The position numbers and the translations under genes are program-made. This document shows, piece after piece, positions 1-12,361 of a DNA stretch of 64,000 nt (positions are counted from its first letter, which is position 1; each line of letters begins with the position of its first letter). Below the pieces are notes generated by a model. The model searched no databases and was not told the DNA's origin. It worked only from the letters and a program-made list of their open reading frames with translations. The DNA comes from Thozetella sp. PMI_491 (Eukaryota; Ascomycota; Sordariomycetes; Chaetosphaeriales; Chaetosphaeriaceae). The stretch covers positions 501,455-565,454 of the forward strand of contig MU270044.1 in the NCBI GenBank assembly GCA_021432635.1, read 5' to 3'.

Positions 1-3000
1 CGGGAGGTTCCGTCCTCCTTGTGCCGGCGATCTTCTCTCTTCGCTATTCTTGAGCTCCTCTCTCTGATGTGGACTAGCTGCCTAGAGGCCGAGACCGACA
101 AATACGAACCGCGCACCAAGTTTCAATCTACGCGAGGTAGAGTAATGGTCGAGCTATCTGACGACTACCGGTTCAGGCACCAAACCTTGGAGAACTTGCA
201 TTCCAAAGCGAAATCGTGGTTGACGAGTGCCGTCAATGCCGCCCCTGCTGACGTCAAGGGACTGCTGCAGACCTACTTGTCTGAGTTTGACGATGACGGT
301 GCGTACGGCCACATGTCGCTAGGCCGGTCGTTTGCCCTTGAGATAGGGTCCATCATTCCTTTGACCGACCAGCGCCTCTCTTCTCTCGACAGACTCGGAG
401 ACTGCCCGATCAACACGGCCTCAGACTTTGTAGCCCAGTATACCACCCGCCAAGAATATCGATATTCGGAGGCGCTGCCGGACCATAGCCTCGAATGGCT
501 CAGCTTTATGCGCCTAGACCGGCGGTCTTCGTTCCTTCCCCTCTCTGATAGCGAGGCAGCGGATGCGGTGACGGCACTCTCCCACATCGAAAGGCGTATC
601 CTCAGCAAAAAGCCAACGCCGCTCGCTGACGTTCGCCTCATTCTCCGGCGCGCTGCTGCTCTCCTTTGCCGTAGCGAGGGCGACGAATGTTCCGTGGCCC
701 ACTACCTCGTCAGCATCCCGTTCGCTATGTTCACGAAACAGTCCATCAAGCTGGGCATTTCCCTTTGGCTCGGTGTGATGCACGAGAATCCCCGTGTGGA
801 ACCACGAATTTTGGCGGAAATTGCGCAGCAGTGGGAGTTCAGTATCCAGAAGAGACTTGGGCTCTTCAGCCCAACCGTAACGTGAGTGACCCCAGCTACC
901 TCCGCCTTCCCTTTGCTAACGGCCATCTAGGAGTCCTGATCCCTTCTTCCTCAAGGAGGAGTTCGCCCCGAGCGACAATGATGCCATGATGAAGCGCAAG
1001 CAGCATGTCCACAATATCCTCGCGCCCCACACCCGTCTCCTGCAGTTCTTTAGTAGTCATTACAGCGCCACGAGGCTCGGCAACCCAGACACCCAGCGAA
1101 TCTTCCTGCGCTTGCTTGATGTGACGCTTGATGCAGTCAAATGTTCCAGTTCTCACCCCATGGCGAGAGAGATCCGCTTCCAGATCGTGCTGTTTGGCCT
1201 CCGAGTCCTGAGGACAAGCGCAACTATCGGCGCAATTGCGCAATGGCGTCTCAAAGATTCGGTCCTCGGTGCCGCACTCAGCTGGTTTTCTAGCGCTCCC
1301 AAGTGGTCGTTCGGGAGCAACATTCTCCAGATAAAGACGGATATTCGGCTCATCTCGGATGTACTTGCCGCTCTGAAGGCAACTGCTCACATAGGCTCTC
1401 AGCCCGTCGGCAACATCCAATCCTTGGTGGCCAAAGAGAAGCTGCTTACTCTGCTACTTGAGAACGAGCAGATGAGGCTCAATGTTTGGGTCCATCCCCT
1501 CCATGATCCTTTGAGGTCTCAGCCGGCAGCGTCGCATGCAAACAAGAACGTGCTCGAGGTATGAGTAGATGCCCCCCACCTAGATCGCGACGCTGACCGA
1601 ACTCAGGCTGCCATCGTCCCGCTAATACGCACTGCCTGGGCGGCGAGTCCATCATTGGCTGTTGAGTTGACCACAAGATTCCAGCTGCCACGCGTGCTCC
1701 GGGAAGTTCGGTGGCTCCTGCTGAACTTTCCTGCCCAGGCAACCTCTGAACCAGAAGCATTGCCTTTGCTTGTGGGAGGGTCCTTGCCTGATGATGTTAG
1801 CTTTCAGCTCAAGGTAAGTCTCGTGGATGTGCACATCTCTTCGAGGTCCTAACGTGAAGCAGTACCTCTTGTTCTGGGCTCCTGTCAACCCCATCACAGC
1901 TGTCACGTTCTTCTTGCCCGCCTATCGAAACCACCCGTACCTAATCCAGTATGCCATGAGGTCGTTGGAAAGCCATTCCGTCGACGTGACCTTCTTCTAC
2001 GTGCCCCAGATTGTCCAGACACTCCGCTATGACGCCCTGGGCTACGTGGAACGCTACATCATCGAGACTGCCCAGTTCTCCCAGCTCTTTGCTCACCAAA
2101 TTATATGGAATATGAAGGCCAACGCCTACAAAGACGATGACTCGCAGATAGTAAGCCACCAAGTCCTCGGGAAGATTCGTATGCTAACGCATGGTTTCAT
2201 AGCCTGACGAGATCAAGCCGACTCTTGACAAAGTCATGGGTCGCATGGTTGACAGCTTCTCCGACGTCGACCGCGGCTTCTATGAACGTGAATTCGCCTT
2301 CTTCGACGAGGTGACGGGGATCTCGGGCAAGCTGAAGCCATTGATCAAGAAGTCAAAACCGGAGAAGAAGCAGAAGATTGAAGAGGAGCTCCGCAAGATC
2401 AAGGTTGAAGTTGGCGTCTACCTGCCTAGTAACCCCGATGGTGTGGTCATCGGTATCGACCGGAAGTCGGGGAAGCCTCTCCAAAGCCATGCCAAAGCTC
2501 CGTATATGGCAACTTTCCGCATCCAGAAGAGCAAGGGCAGCATGGAGGAGACGGACGAGATACTTGAAGAGGCCAACATGAGCAAGACGATCCCGGAGGA
2601 CAACACAGTCGAGGTGTGGCAGTCGGCCATCTTCAAGGTCGGAGACGACTGTCGCCAAGATGTTTTGGCCCTCCAGATGATTGCCGCGTTTCGGGGCATC
2701 TTCCACAGCGTTGGCCTCGATGTCTTTGTGTTTCCGTACCGCGTAACGGCCACGGCTCCCGGGTGTGGCGTGATCGATGTCTTACCGAACTCCATTTCTC
2801 GAGACATGCTTGGGCGAGAAGCTGTCAACGGGCTTTATGACTATTTCATCTCCAAATACGGAAACGAGGACTCGCTTCGATTCCAACAAGCGCGCAGCAA
2901 CTTCGTCAAAAGCATGGCTGCCTACTCTGTCATCTCGTTCTTGCTACAGTTTAAGGATCGGCACAACGGTAACATCATGATCGACGATGCCGGCCACATT

Positions 3001-3396
3001 CTGCACATCGACTTTGGCTTCTGTTTCGATATTGCGCCAGGAGGCATCAAATTCGAGCGCGCGCCCTTCAAGCTCACTACGGAGATGCTTGCCGTCATGG
3101 GCGGCAGCCCGGACCACCAGGCCTTCAAGTGGTTCGAGGAACTGTGTGTCAAGGCTTTCCTCGCGTCGCGGCCCTATACAGAAAAGCTGAGCCAGATTGT
3201 GCTGCTCATGATGGACAGTGGGCTGCCGTGCTTCAAACCTGAGAGTGTCAAACATTTCAAGGAACGCTTCGTGCTGGACAAAAGCGAGCGTGAAGCGGCG
3301 GACTTCATGAAAGACCTGGTCAAGAAGAGTAACGCTAGCTATTCGACGGGTCTTTATGACCAGTACCAGCTTCTCACAAACGGCATCCCATACTAA
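1..3396 (+). CDS. STT4: Phosphatidylinositol 4-kinase STT4 (PI4K type III alpha), 3' part
   Basis: Makes PtdIns4P at the plasma membrane, feeding PI(4,5)P2 synthesis, actin and cell-wall signalling. The gene enters from the left edge, so its N-terminal part is missing. Exons read as ..881, 931-1558, 1607-1813, 1863-2150 and 2203-3396; introns are 48-52 bp and the one at 1559-1606 has a clear CTGAC branch site. The exon at 1863-2150 encodes the helical PIK accessory domain. The last exon holds the lipid-kinase domain: phosphate-binding KVGDDCRQD near 2635, catalytic DRHNGN near 2956 and the DFG in HIDFGF near 3007. It ends in the conserved tail YQLLTNGIPY and TAA. The order and the C-terminal position of the kinase fit STT4 rather than Vps34 or Pik1. 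Convergent with the transporter gene downstream. Confidence 0.95.
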
Positions 3397-3702
3397 TGTC
3401 GTGCGCCATGCGGCATAGCCAAGATTGCGGAGCATGTACAGTTTAGTGCAGTTAGATCAGGTCATATGTTAGAGACAAAGAGTTGGATTTCAAGAGAGAA
3501 TCCACCCGATACATTTCTATATCAGAAAACTACACACTGGGGCAGTTGGGGAACACACTGATATACATCCTAGTCTCGAACACAGGTCAGAGAGTATCAC
3601 ACGCACGCACACTAAAGCACCACATTCACAAAAGGTAGCCGCCCGTGATACAGGTAATAATAGCGCACTGCTAGAGGCGACTAGCCAGCGGGCCGCTCAT
3701 CG
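3397..3702. other. Convergent intergenic region
   Basis: Shared 3' flank of STT4 and the CDF transporter. It is relatively AT-rich and presumably carries both polyadenylation regions. No coding signal or structured element is seen. Confidence 0.6.
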
Positions 3703-5916
3703 TCATCTAGCTTGCTGCTCCATGTGGGTTGGCAGATTCCAGCTGGCGTAGTCAACATGAACTGCGTGTAGGTAGCCCGAAATTAGTACTGGTTAGTCGG
3801 GACAGATGGCAGACCAGGTACGTTTCCCTGTGACTTACCAAACGCCCTGTCTACAACAGGTACAGATTCCAGCACATACTGTAGACTCTCGCTATCCGAG
3901 CTGTCAGTAAGGCGCAGGGGTCGCAGTCAATGGCCAACGGCACAAACCTCAAGTCGTGAGAATCTTTCAGTGACGTGTTCGCGTCGAGGACAATGTCAAC
4001 TTCTACGTTGAGCTTGTCTCCGGCGTGGTAAGCCTGTAGCCCCTGGATCTTCTGAATAGTCTTTGCGAAGCGCATCGTCAGGTACAGCACTGAGTGGATG
4101 CCCCTGTCAGTAGTGCCAGTCCCGTTGGGTTGGAAGTGGACATACAAATGTTCCTTTGATCTGCCGTGGCACTGAATCCGGTCAAGTGCCTGATATGTTC
4201 AGACGATGTCTGCGACCAGTTATAGATCACAACGAGGGATAAAAGCAGACCACCGAGAGCGTCTAGCCACCATATCTGGAGGTAGAAGCCGGCTTCCCCG
4301 AGAATTAGCACTGCTCCACGCATTCTAGAGATTCGTAGAATCAACACACACAAAAGCACACATATATGCCTACGTGGGCTGTTGTGTTGACGTACCTAGC
4401 GGGAATGCAATTGAGCCGGCGTTGAATATGACATCTAACACATCCTCCTGGTCAGCTGGGGGATGGCACGTGTACTGCGTACGATGTTTCTTACCGGTGC
4501 TGGCATCTGCGGCCCTTGGTCAAGATTAGTCTCGGGTGGCTGCCTCGGCATACAAGGGGAATAGATAGCTTACAGTGCCTGCACAGACGAGTTTTTCACT
4601 AGGCGGCACCAAACCCACACGGAACCCTTAATGACGATGGTGCTTAACATAATAGCAATAGCAGGTACTCCACTAGTGATCCGGTTAGATCAAAAGAGAG
4701 GAAGAAGGCATGATTATTTGGAGGGGCAACGGAACAACGCACAGTTGGATGACTTCGTGCTCAGGAGACATTAGCCGCTGAATAGCCTCGATCGATACTT
4801 GCACAAATGAGGTGATCATAACGACGGAAAAGACCAAGACGCCGAGCGGTTCGAGTCTCATGCCCAAGTTAGCAATGTCAAGGCCGGGCAAAGGGTGAAG
4901 AGCCACAGGTTCTCACCTCCGACGCCCGACCGGATACTTGTACTGGTCTTGTTGGCTGATAAGCCAGGTAGTAGTCCAAACAATCACCGTCGACAGAAAG
5001 TCTAGAGCGGCATCGACCAAGCTCGCCAAGACGGAGACCGAAGGGACTGTGAGGACAACGGCAATCTTCCCGGCTAGGAGGATGGCGTTGGCTAAGAAGT
5101 TCACATAGATGGCCACGGTCACAATGGGGGCGCTGCTGTCCACATCCTCGTCGTCCTCGAGCCACGGTATGTCAGGGTGTCCTTCGCTGTCGTCCTCGGA
5201 GGCATGGCGCTCAAAGAGAGGGGTGGTCTCGGAAGGGCGATAGATGTCCTTGGGGGTGCGCCTCACCTTCCGGCCCCCTCCGCTTGAGCCTCCGTCGGAT
5301 ACCGGGGAGAAGAGGGCAGCGTCACGAGGCGATGTTGCAGATCGGGGCGACGGAGGCTCCTCAGATATAGAGGTGAGCACGTTGTACTCGTTGAGCAGGT
5401 CATGGGGGAGTGACGAGTCTAGTAGCCGGTCGATGTAAAGATACTGCTGAACTAAGTAGTTGGTCCTTTCGTAGTACTTGCGGCTGTGTGGCATGGGTCA
5501 GCAAGTCCCTCGCGTACGATGAGGCTGGCGGGGGTAGGTGAGCCGCGAGCAACCGACATTGGGGTTTTCATCTGGGCCAATTGCTCCTGGGTCTTCCAGT
5601 ATCTCTCCCACCGATACCGCGGGTTACTGTTGCCGATCAAGCGCATGCTTCTCATATGTGGCCCGTTAAGAACTTCGACGCGCCTCGCCTCGCCAAGGGA
5701 CTCATGGCTGCTCAACCTCGCCCGCGCGGGGAAGTCGACCGCGCTGTTCTCCTCGTCCCTCCCTGGCATTAGTGCCAGGAAGCTGGGTCCGCTGGATCGA
5801 TCCTTGATCAACATCGCCAGCGCCGAGCCGCTCCTGGGCCGGAACGACGGCTCTTCGTCCTCCAGAGCGAACGAGGCCCGCCGAAAGGGCGACTTGAAGT
5901 TCGTTGGCGAAGCCAT
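3703..5916 (-). CDS. Cation diffusion facilitator transporter, Mn-type CDF
   Basis: Predicted proton-coupled exporter of divalent metal (Mn2+, possibly Fe/Zn) from cytosol into an organelle or out of the cell. Splice signals give ten exons: 5916-5558, 5483-4917, 4856-4743, 4672-4574, 4514-4495, 4434-4396, 4292-4146, 4089-3948, 3891-3839 and 3761-3703. They sum to 1599 nt in one frame (532 residues). A disordered N-terminus precedes the family motif RKYYERTN, then TM helices with the DxxxD metal site (SLVDAALDFLS) seen in Mn-CDFs, KYPVGRRRLEPLG after TM2, and WWLDALGG in TM5. The cytosolic domain ends in HVDYASWNLPTHM. Two exons are very small (20 and 39 nt). The first donor is GTCGGT, and an alternative acceptor 9 nt upstream exists for exon 9. 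The start MASPTN at 5916 was chosen over an in-frame Met at 5976 by resemblance to family N-termini. Confidence 0.9.
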
Positions 5917-6521
5917 GTCACAGACGACGCCCCGGGCGAGGAGAGAAAGAGATGATTTCCTTCTGCAGCGGTCCAACGGTTAGGCCTGCACCATTGCGAG
6001 TCTCGCGGCTGAGAAACTAGAGCTGAGCCTGTTTTTTGTTTAATTGCCAATGGCTTGTGGTGTGGAAGAGTCGTGAGATGAGCGGTCGCTATCGATAAGA
6101 ATAATACATAGTGTAGATCCAGGGCAGCCTCGCCAGAGCCTAATACGATATTGGCGCGAGGGATTTGTTCGCAGGTAGCTGGGAAGTACCATGACCAGTA
6201 ATCTTTTGTGGGTTCTCTCCCTAGCCCCTAAGTGGTGCTGTGGCAATCTCATGCCTTCGCAGGACTCTGGATTAACGGATCTCGCACCCGGTCCCTGTCC
6301 TGGTAACTGAACTGTCTCGGGCTGGAAAAGGGGGGTTTCTTTTTATCCTCTTCAACTTGAGCCTCCTTATTATTACCTATCTGAGATACTCACGTGCCTT
6401 GGAACAATAAAGGTGGCACCTAGGCGGGTCGAATGTTATACAGTGTCAAGGTGCCTACCTCGGTAGATACGTAGTCCTCTCTCCCTCTGTGGCCATTGTC
6501 TCCGGCGCACCGGCGGCCCAG

Positions 6522-6539
6522 AAAAAAAAAAAAAAAAAA
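6522..6539 (+). repeat. Poly(A) run, 18 nt
   Basis: An uninterrupted run of 18 A between GC-rich flanks. It has no flanking target-site duplication or retroelement sequence that I can see, so it is recorded only as a simple repeat. Confidence 0.9.
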
Positions 6540-8327
6540 GGCGATGCGCGGGACGGGGCCTTCACGGGATCCCGCCTACACCCGGCGCGCCGGATGCTCG
6601 GCCGGAGCAGTCGCCCGCACATTCATCTCTACGAAGCGCTCTTGTGCTATTTGTTGGGGCCCCCTTAACAGGGCCCCACGTACCTAGAAAGAATCTGAAG
6701 TTGGGTTCCAGCATGATGACAACCTGCAGCCTCGGGTCGCTGCCGGCACGCGCCGCGGAGGGCCGTAGCCCGCTGTCCTGTTCTACCGAAGCGTGGGCCA
6801 GCTGAGCCGGCCGATCTTGCCGGTGCAGGACACAACCCTTCTAAGTTATTTTTTCAGGATTGTTGGGGGATAGCTCATGGCAACCCTGGGACCTTGAAAT
6901 ACCATTGCCCGGGTCTGCAGCCCGCTGGGGTGTCTAAAGTTAGCATTGGGTTGTAGATCTTTTCCCCATGGGAGGCGGGAAGCCAGCTAGGGCCTATTAA
7001 TGGACTGCGTCGAACATATTTGACCTGAATCGCGCAGGATTGTACTCTAGAGAGCAGTGCGGAGTACGGTATCAGAGTTTCTCGTTCAGTATGGAGAGCC
7101 GCTGTCTACTCCTGATCCCGGGACCACGGCTTTTACTTTGTTGCCGTTGTCTGGAGCATCTTGGTACGAGGCCAGCTGAGAAGCTGGGCATCCCTAGAAA
7201 GATCAGCCACTAAGCCGAGAAAGATCCTTGGTCCACCCCCCTGCCAGGGGGCCGTTCGATCTACCCAGTAAGACCAGCAGTGGCCAACGTCACTGGCTGA
7301 TCCAGTCAATTGGTAGAACACGAAAGTGCGGGTCGAGCAAGGCAAGGCGCATGGATACAGAGAAGAGGAAACAGGAAAAAAAGACCATCCTCCCGGCCAA
7401 TCGAGCAAGGCATCATCCCGTACGGCAACGCCGTCAGATCGATGCTCGACGTAGATCAACACAAGGTCCATGTTTCACTCCGACGAAAGATGCCCGTGTT
7501 TCGTACGTATGGTACGTTAAATCCAACCGGCTCTGCGGAGTGCGGATACCCCCGTACAGACAGACACAAGTTCAAAGCTGGGAGGGGGGTGGGTCGCTTG
7601 ACTGGCTGGCAGCTCTCCTCCCAGGCCGCAATGTGCGCGCATAGAACAAGCGGCTCCGGCCTGCTTGCGCCAGCGTCACATCCAGTGGGGAGGCGACCGG
7701 CATCATAGTCTCGAAGCTTGGAACAAGAGACGCGAACCTGGCGCGGGAGAGGCCCGGGTGAAAGCCAGGAAGGGGCAAGACGCACGCCGGCCTGGACCAT
7801 CTCTGCTACCCTGCTCCAGCAACTGCGACCTTGCATCATCAGCTTACCAGAGGCGACGTACCGTACCTGACCTCCTACGAGCCCCTTCAGAAAAGGAGGG
7901 GGGCCGGTGGACTAAGGGCTGCTACGCAGATAAGGCCTCAATTCGATTAAAAGACGCGTATGCTACCGCCTTCAAAGGCTACGAGACTCCTCTTTTTCGG
8001 CATTGGTTACGTGGGGGCTGGGTGTCACGGACGAGAGTCGGTGGTGGTGCTGGCAGGAGGGTGTGCATCCGACAAGGGCGGCATGCAAGGATATATATAC
8101 ATACATACCACCTTGACTAGGTACGGCTTTCGACGTCGGAGTACATAGTAGTGCACAACACGAAGGTACGCTTCGAAATCAAGACATTTACCCTGCTGCG
8201 GGAGGCGCGGCGGCTAATACGGCCCCCTTGTTTTCTATGTACATGGATGGGTATCTACTGCAAGCTCTAGGACCTCTGTACAGATTACTCACACCATAGT
8301 AGCTCTGCAGTATGGAGGGGCTGCCAA

Positions 8328-8344
8328 GGGGGGGGGGGGGGGGG
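8328..8344 (+). repeat. Poly(G) run, 17 nt
   Basis: Seventeen consecutive G in an intergenic stretch, adjacent to a TATGGAGGGG word. A run this long is prone to slippage and its length may be imprecise in the assembly. Confidence 0.9.
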
Positions 8345-11159
8345 TATGGACGGCACTGGGGCGCGTCGGTCTGCTTAACCCGGTTCGGCCGACGCACTAC
8401 TTTTTGTTAGTCTGGTTCTCGACGAAGCTCGAGTGCCTTGCTCTGCCAACAGACTCGGCAGAGGGGAGAGCTGCCCTTGCAGCGGCCCACCCCTGGGGGG
8501 CGGAGAAATGGCAAAAGAAGCAAATGCGGTCTGTGGTCTGTGGTTTGTGGTTAGCGGCGCTCACAGACACGCAGACGCGTGAGGCGGGCTGCCCAATCGT
8601 TCATGCCCGTAAACGGACGATAGGGGCGGGTTGCCGGAGACAAGGGAATGGTTCGCCCAAGGGACGACAATCGACGGCCCCGGCCTCTCCCCGCTTCCGT
8701 TTCCCTAGTCATCTCACCCCTTCTTCTCTCTATGCCTCTCTCCATAGAGAGAGGAAGGAATCAATCCGCATGCATCGCCTCTTCTTCACCAGCAAGCAGG
8801 CAAGCAGGCAGCCGGGCAGGCATGGCTGTGGGTGTTTGTGTGGGCCCTACACGTAAGTAATTCTGGCCATGCAAGACGACAACGGCTTGGCCAAGGACGG
8901 AGTGCTCCGTTAAATGCCGTGCCAGGGGGGAGGGGGAAGGGGGGAAGAAGATGCCCGGGCACACAAAGTTCCACACTGCTCCAATGGCCAGAGCCTATTT
9001 CCGAAATTGACTGGCCCCGCGCGATTCCATCTCAATGCAGGCGCATCAAGGTGGGGATGAATTGGGCAACTCGCAGTCCCTCTTGGGACGTTTGTGGCAC
9101 CTGGACGGGCGGTCGGTAGGGGGGAAGGGGACAGTACCTAGGCATTGTCCATACTGTATGCACTGTATGTACATACTGGATGGAGGTGCCTCACCCCGTA
9201 ATCAATAGATCAATAGATCGACTGCAGCGCAAACGCCAGAGGATCATCTGCCCAAAATCGATCGGGCTCAAATTTCCCTTCCGCCCCTCGATGCCCTGCA
9301 AAGAAATCCCAGCAATTACCTTTCTCGGATCCTCGAGCTCCCCGAGACCGACCATGCATCACTTTGCGCGACGCCGGCGGCCGCACGCAAACTAGCCCAC
9401 CCCCCTACATCCACCGGGCTGGCTAAGCACTACGGGGTAGGAGGCAGCGGCCACCTTGAGAACGAAGAGCACGTTCGAGGGCATCTCGGTTCGATGGATG
9501 CACTTGGTGGAGGGGCCTTGGAGCCTGGGTGTTCCGCAACCATTCTAGTGAAACCTCCTGGACTCGACCCCAACCGGCCATCTCTTTTTTTTTCTGTTTT
9601 TTTTTCTCCGTCACTTTTCGTGAGCCGCCAGTTGACTACCTAGAACCAAAAGGCCCGGGCCCCAAGCGGCACCTCGATTTCATTCTGGTACAGGCCTAGG
9701 TAGCAGTACTTGCCCTCTGGCGCGCAGTGACAACAACAACGGGTCGAGCAACTAGCGTCGGCCGGCGCCACACAGGCGGCCCTCGGGTTGATCCTCATCT
9801 TCAGGACACATGGCACCACCAACACGACAAGGAGGGGCACGGCGGATGACCGTGTATGCAGTAGGGCCGAGGCAAGCTTATAGGTAATTACCCCTATGGA
9901 GTACCATCAACATCACGGTTCTTCTTCGCCACTGATGCTTCGCGGACCCTGGCAAGTCTGGCTGCCCAAGTTTGCCAACGCGTCTTTGCGGCATGCATGG
10001 GCAAGCCCTGCAAGCCCCTTCCGTCAGAGCCCACGTCCATTTGGCCTCCATTTGGTGTGGGAGCTACCCTGGCAAGCCCCGTGCAAGCCTGCAAACCCGG
10101 GAAGAAGCCTGGCCCCACAGCGGATGAGTTTCTCCCAAGTAGCTCCTCATTTTGCAGTCACGCCCGTCAGCTGAAAGGAATCGATCTATCCTGGCACGCC
10201 TGGATGGCCCGACGCACGGGGAGGGTACCTAGGCAAGCTAGGACAGAGCCAGGGCACCGATCGCCAAAGTTGGGAAGCCCAGTTCCTGGCAACTGGGTAT
10301 GTACCCGCATTTGGGAGGGAGTGGTACATAAATCTGGACGTAAAAGGCTACTTCATCAATCATTATTACTCCGTAGAACTTTAGGGGGAAGAAAAATAAC
10401 CTAATTAATTACTTCTGTACTCGCCTACCTATTCTTTTTTGCCATACGTGAGACAACGTGGCCCCCCTTCCCCCCATACTACCCCAACTGGGAATTCCAG
10501 ACAGCCTTTGGGCAGGAGCAGATCAAATGATTCGAACGCCACTTATACGGGACCAAGCTGGCTGGCAGACCAGCGATGCAGCATTCAGAGCGCGGTCGCC
10601 ACCATCATAGAGGAGAGAAGAGGTGAGAAGAAGGGAACGAGAAGGAGACTAGCTACCCAAAAAGAACAAAAAAGAAACCTTCCAGGGGGGGCGGCGGGGA
10701 GCCGGGAGAGGCGAACTGCCCAGTGAGCGCCTCCGTAGGTGGAGCGTGCCCATCGCGGCTTGGCAGCGCTGCGAGGTGATGGATTTTTAATGGCCTGTGA
10801 GTTCAGGAGCTGCAGCGCCTGCATGCCCATCAGCCAAACAGGGGAGGCGAGCCCAGGCACGGAGCACGGAGCACGGAGCCAGCCAGCCAAAGGCGCTTTC
10901 CCTGGCGCGCGCGCAGGCTAGGCCCAGCAGCGCCGTAGCGCCTTCTCATCCCTCTCCACTTCGTAAATTCGTAATGACCAGTCTTGCTAAACAAAGTCAT
11001 ATCCCCCCGGTCCCCGGATTAGTCGTCCTCAATAGGACCCAATAGCGGGTAACGGGGGGGCCAGGAGGAGGGAAAAAAAAAACCAAAACCCTCGAATGTG
11101 AACAGGCACAGAGAGAAGGACAAGAGAGGGAACAGAATAACACAAAAAGAATAAACGAA

Positions 11160-12361
11160 GAAGCTTGATCAAGATCAACTTGTATCAACGCTAGTAGCTC
11201 TAACCGCTCTGTTTGTCTCGCCTCCTCCTCCACCATCTCACCTGTACATTCAAAATTCAATACGAGGTCGTCCTTTGTTGTTTTGCCATTCGTCCAAAAA
11301 AAACCTTGGTCCTCGGCCGTCCCAACCTTGCACCAGATTTTAGGTGGTCCCTCGTTTGCTCGGCTGCACACCCATATCCCGTGCCCCCTGTTTCCCGCCC
11401 TCCTACTATTCCAGGCAATCGTCCCGTCTTCTAGCTTACCCTCTTTTACCTCCCCCAGCCCAGCCTCGCCCCATCCATGCTCTCTGGTCCTGGCATTGCT
11501 CTCTCGTTGATCTAACTTCACCCGATCTTTCCACTCGCTTGATAATAATTTTTTTTTCTTTTTGCCCTGTCTGCTCTACCTCTTTCGACGTGTGGTTTTC
11601 CACTCTCGGCCATCCTGTGCATATTCCCTACCTCTCCAGCTGTCCAAAAAATCCGTTCTTTTTTTCGGTTTCACTTTTTCGCTCGGCGCAGACGGCATTC
11701 ATAATCATCCTCGAGCCTTCCGCTCCTTGTTGCCCGTGAGTTCGAACCTCCTTCCCCCGCCCGCTCGGCACCTTGCCCTTGCCCACGACCGCCCGTCCAG
11801 CCGTGCTTGTCTCGAGCTTCCACTCGGCCACGCCAGTGCTTGGACGTACCGCGAACGCTCCCTCCACCGATTTGACGTCGTTGCTGGTGCGTCAAGGGGA
11901 GAGGGGCCAGGCACCGCGTGCTTGGACTTTGTTGGCAACAGGACCCCTTGGGTCACGGATGGCCGTGGGCTTCTTGGCCACCAGCGGATTGCCATTGACC
12001 CAACAACTCTTCTCGCTGACTTTTTGGGCCTCGCCCTTCCTGCAGCCGGCCGACTAGTCGCGTCTCAATCGAACTCACCAAGCCGTCCCACCGACGAACC
12101 AGGTGCCCTGAAACGTGCATGACTGTTTAGGCCTCCTGCTCGCCTCCCAGCCGTGGTCCCAACCGTGGTCCCCGCTGAACAGCCACTGTCCCACACCGCC
12201 GGGCCTCGTATTTACTGACTCGCACCTTGAACCACTTTGCCCAGTACAAGAAGCTTTTTTTGCTCCTTGTTCGGTCGCGTTCCTCCCATCCTCAACGCCT
12301 CTCGACGACTCGGGTATTCTCGATCCAGTGGGAACCTCATCGACTCGTCCACAAAGCCTAT
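11160..12361 (+). promoter_or_regulatory. Long pyrimidine-rich leader of the 12,362 gene
   Basis: The + strand becomes strongly C/T-rich here (TCCTCCTCC, TTTTTTTTTCTTTTTG, many CCTC/CTTC words), as is common for promoters and 5' UTRs of filamentous ascomycetes. Short open frames occur, including an in-frame extension upstream of the chosen start, but none looks conserved. A 5' UTR intron is possible and cannot be fixed by eye. Confidence 0.45.

Larger units (their letters stand above)
5917..11159. other. Long gene-free intergenic region
   Basis: About 5.2 kb with no convincing gene on either strand. Open frames here are short, overlap in several frames and have no recognisable domains or splice-joined partners. 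It holds homopolymer runs (18 A at 6522, 17 G at 8328), several CCTAGG/TACCTA-type short motifs (for example near 6418, 9137 and 10227), and a stretch at about 9945-10110 with repeated GGCAAG/GCAAGCC words. No tRNA, rRNA or transposase remnant was recognised. It lies upstream of both flanking genes and could hold long-range regulatory sequence or noncoding transcripts. Confidence 0.55.

Noticed and set aside
6522-6539. Poly(A) tail of a retroposed copy
   Set aside because: No gene-like sequence precedes it and no target-site duplication was seen.
11562-12122. 186-codon plus-strand open frame
   Set aside because: Lies in the pyrimidine-rich leader; Pro/Ser/Leu-rich translation without a domain and with other frames open too.
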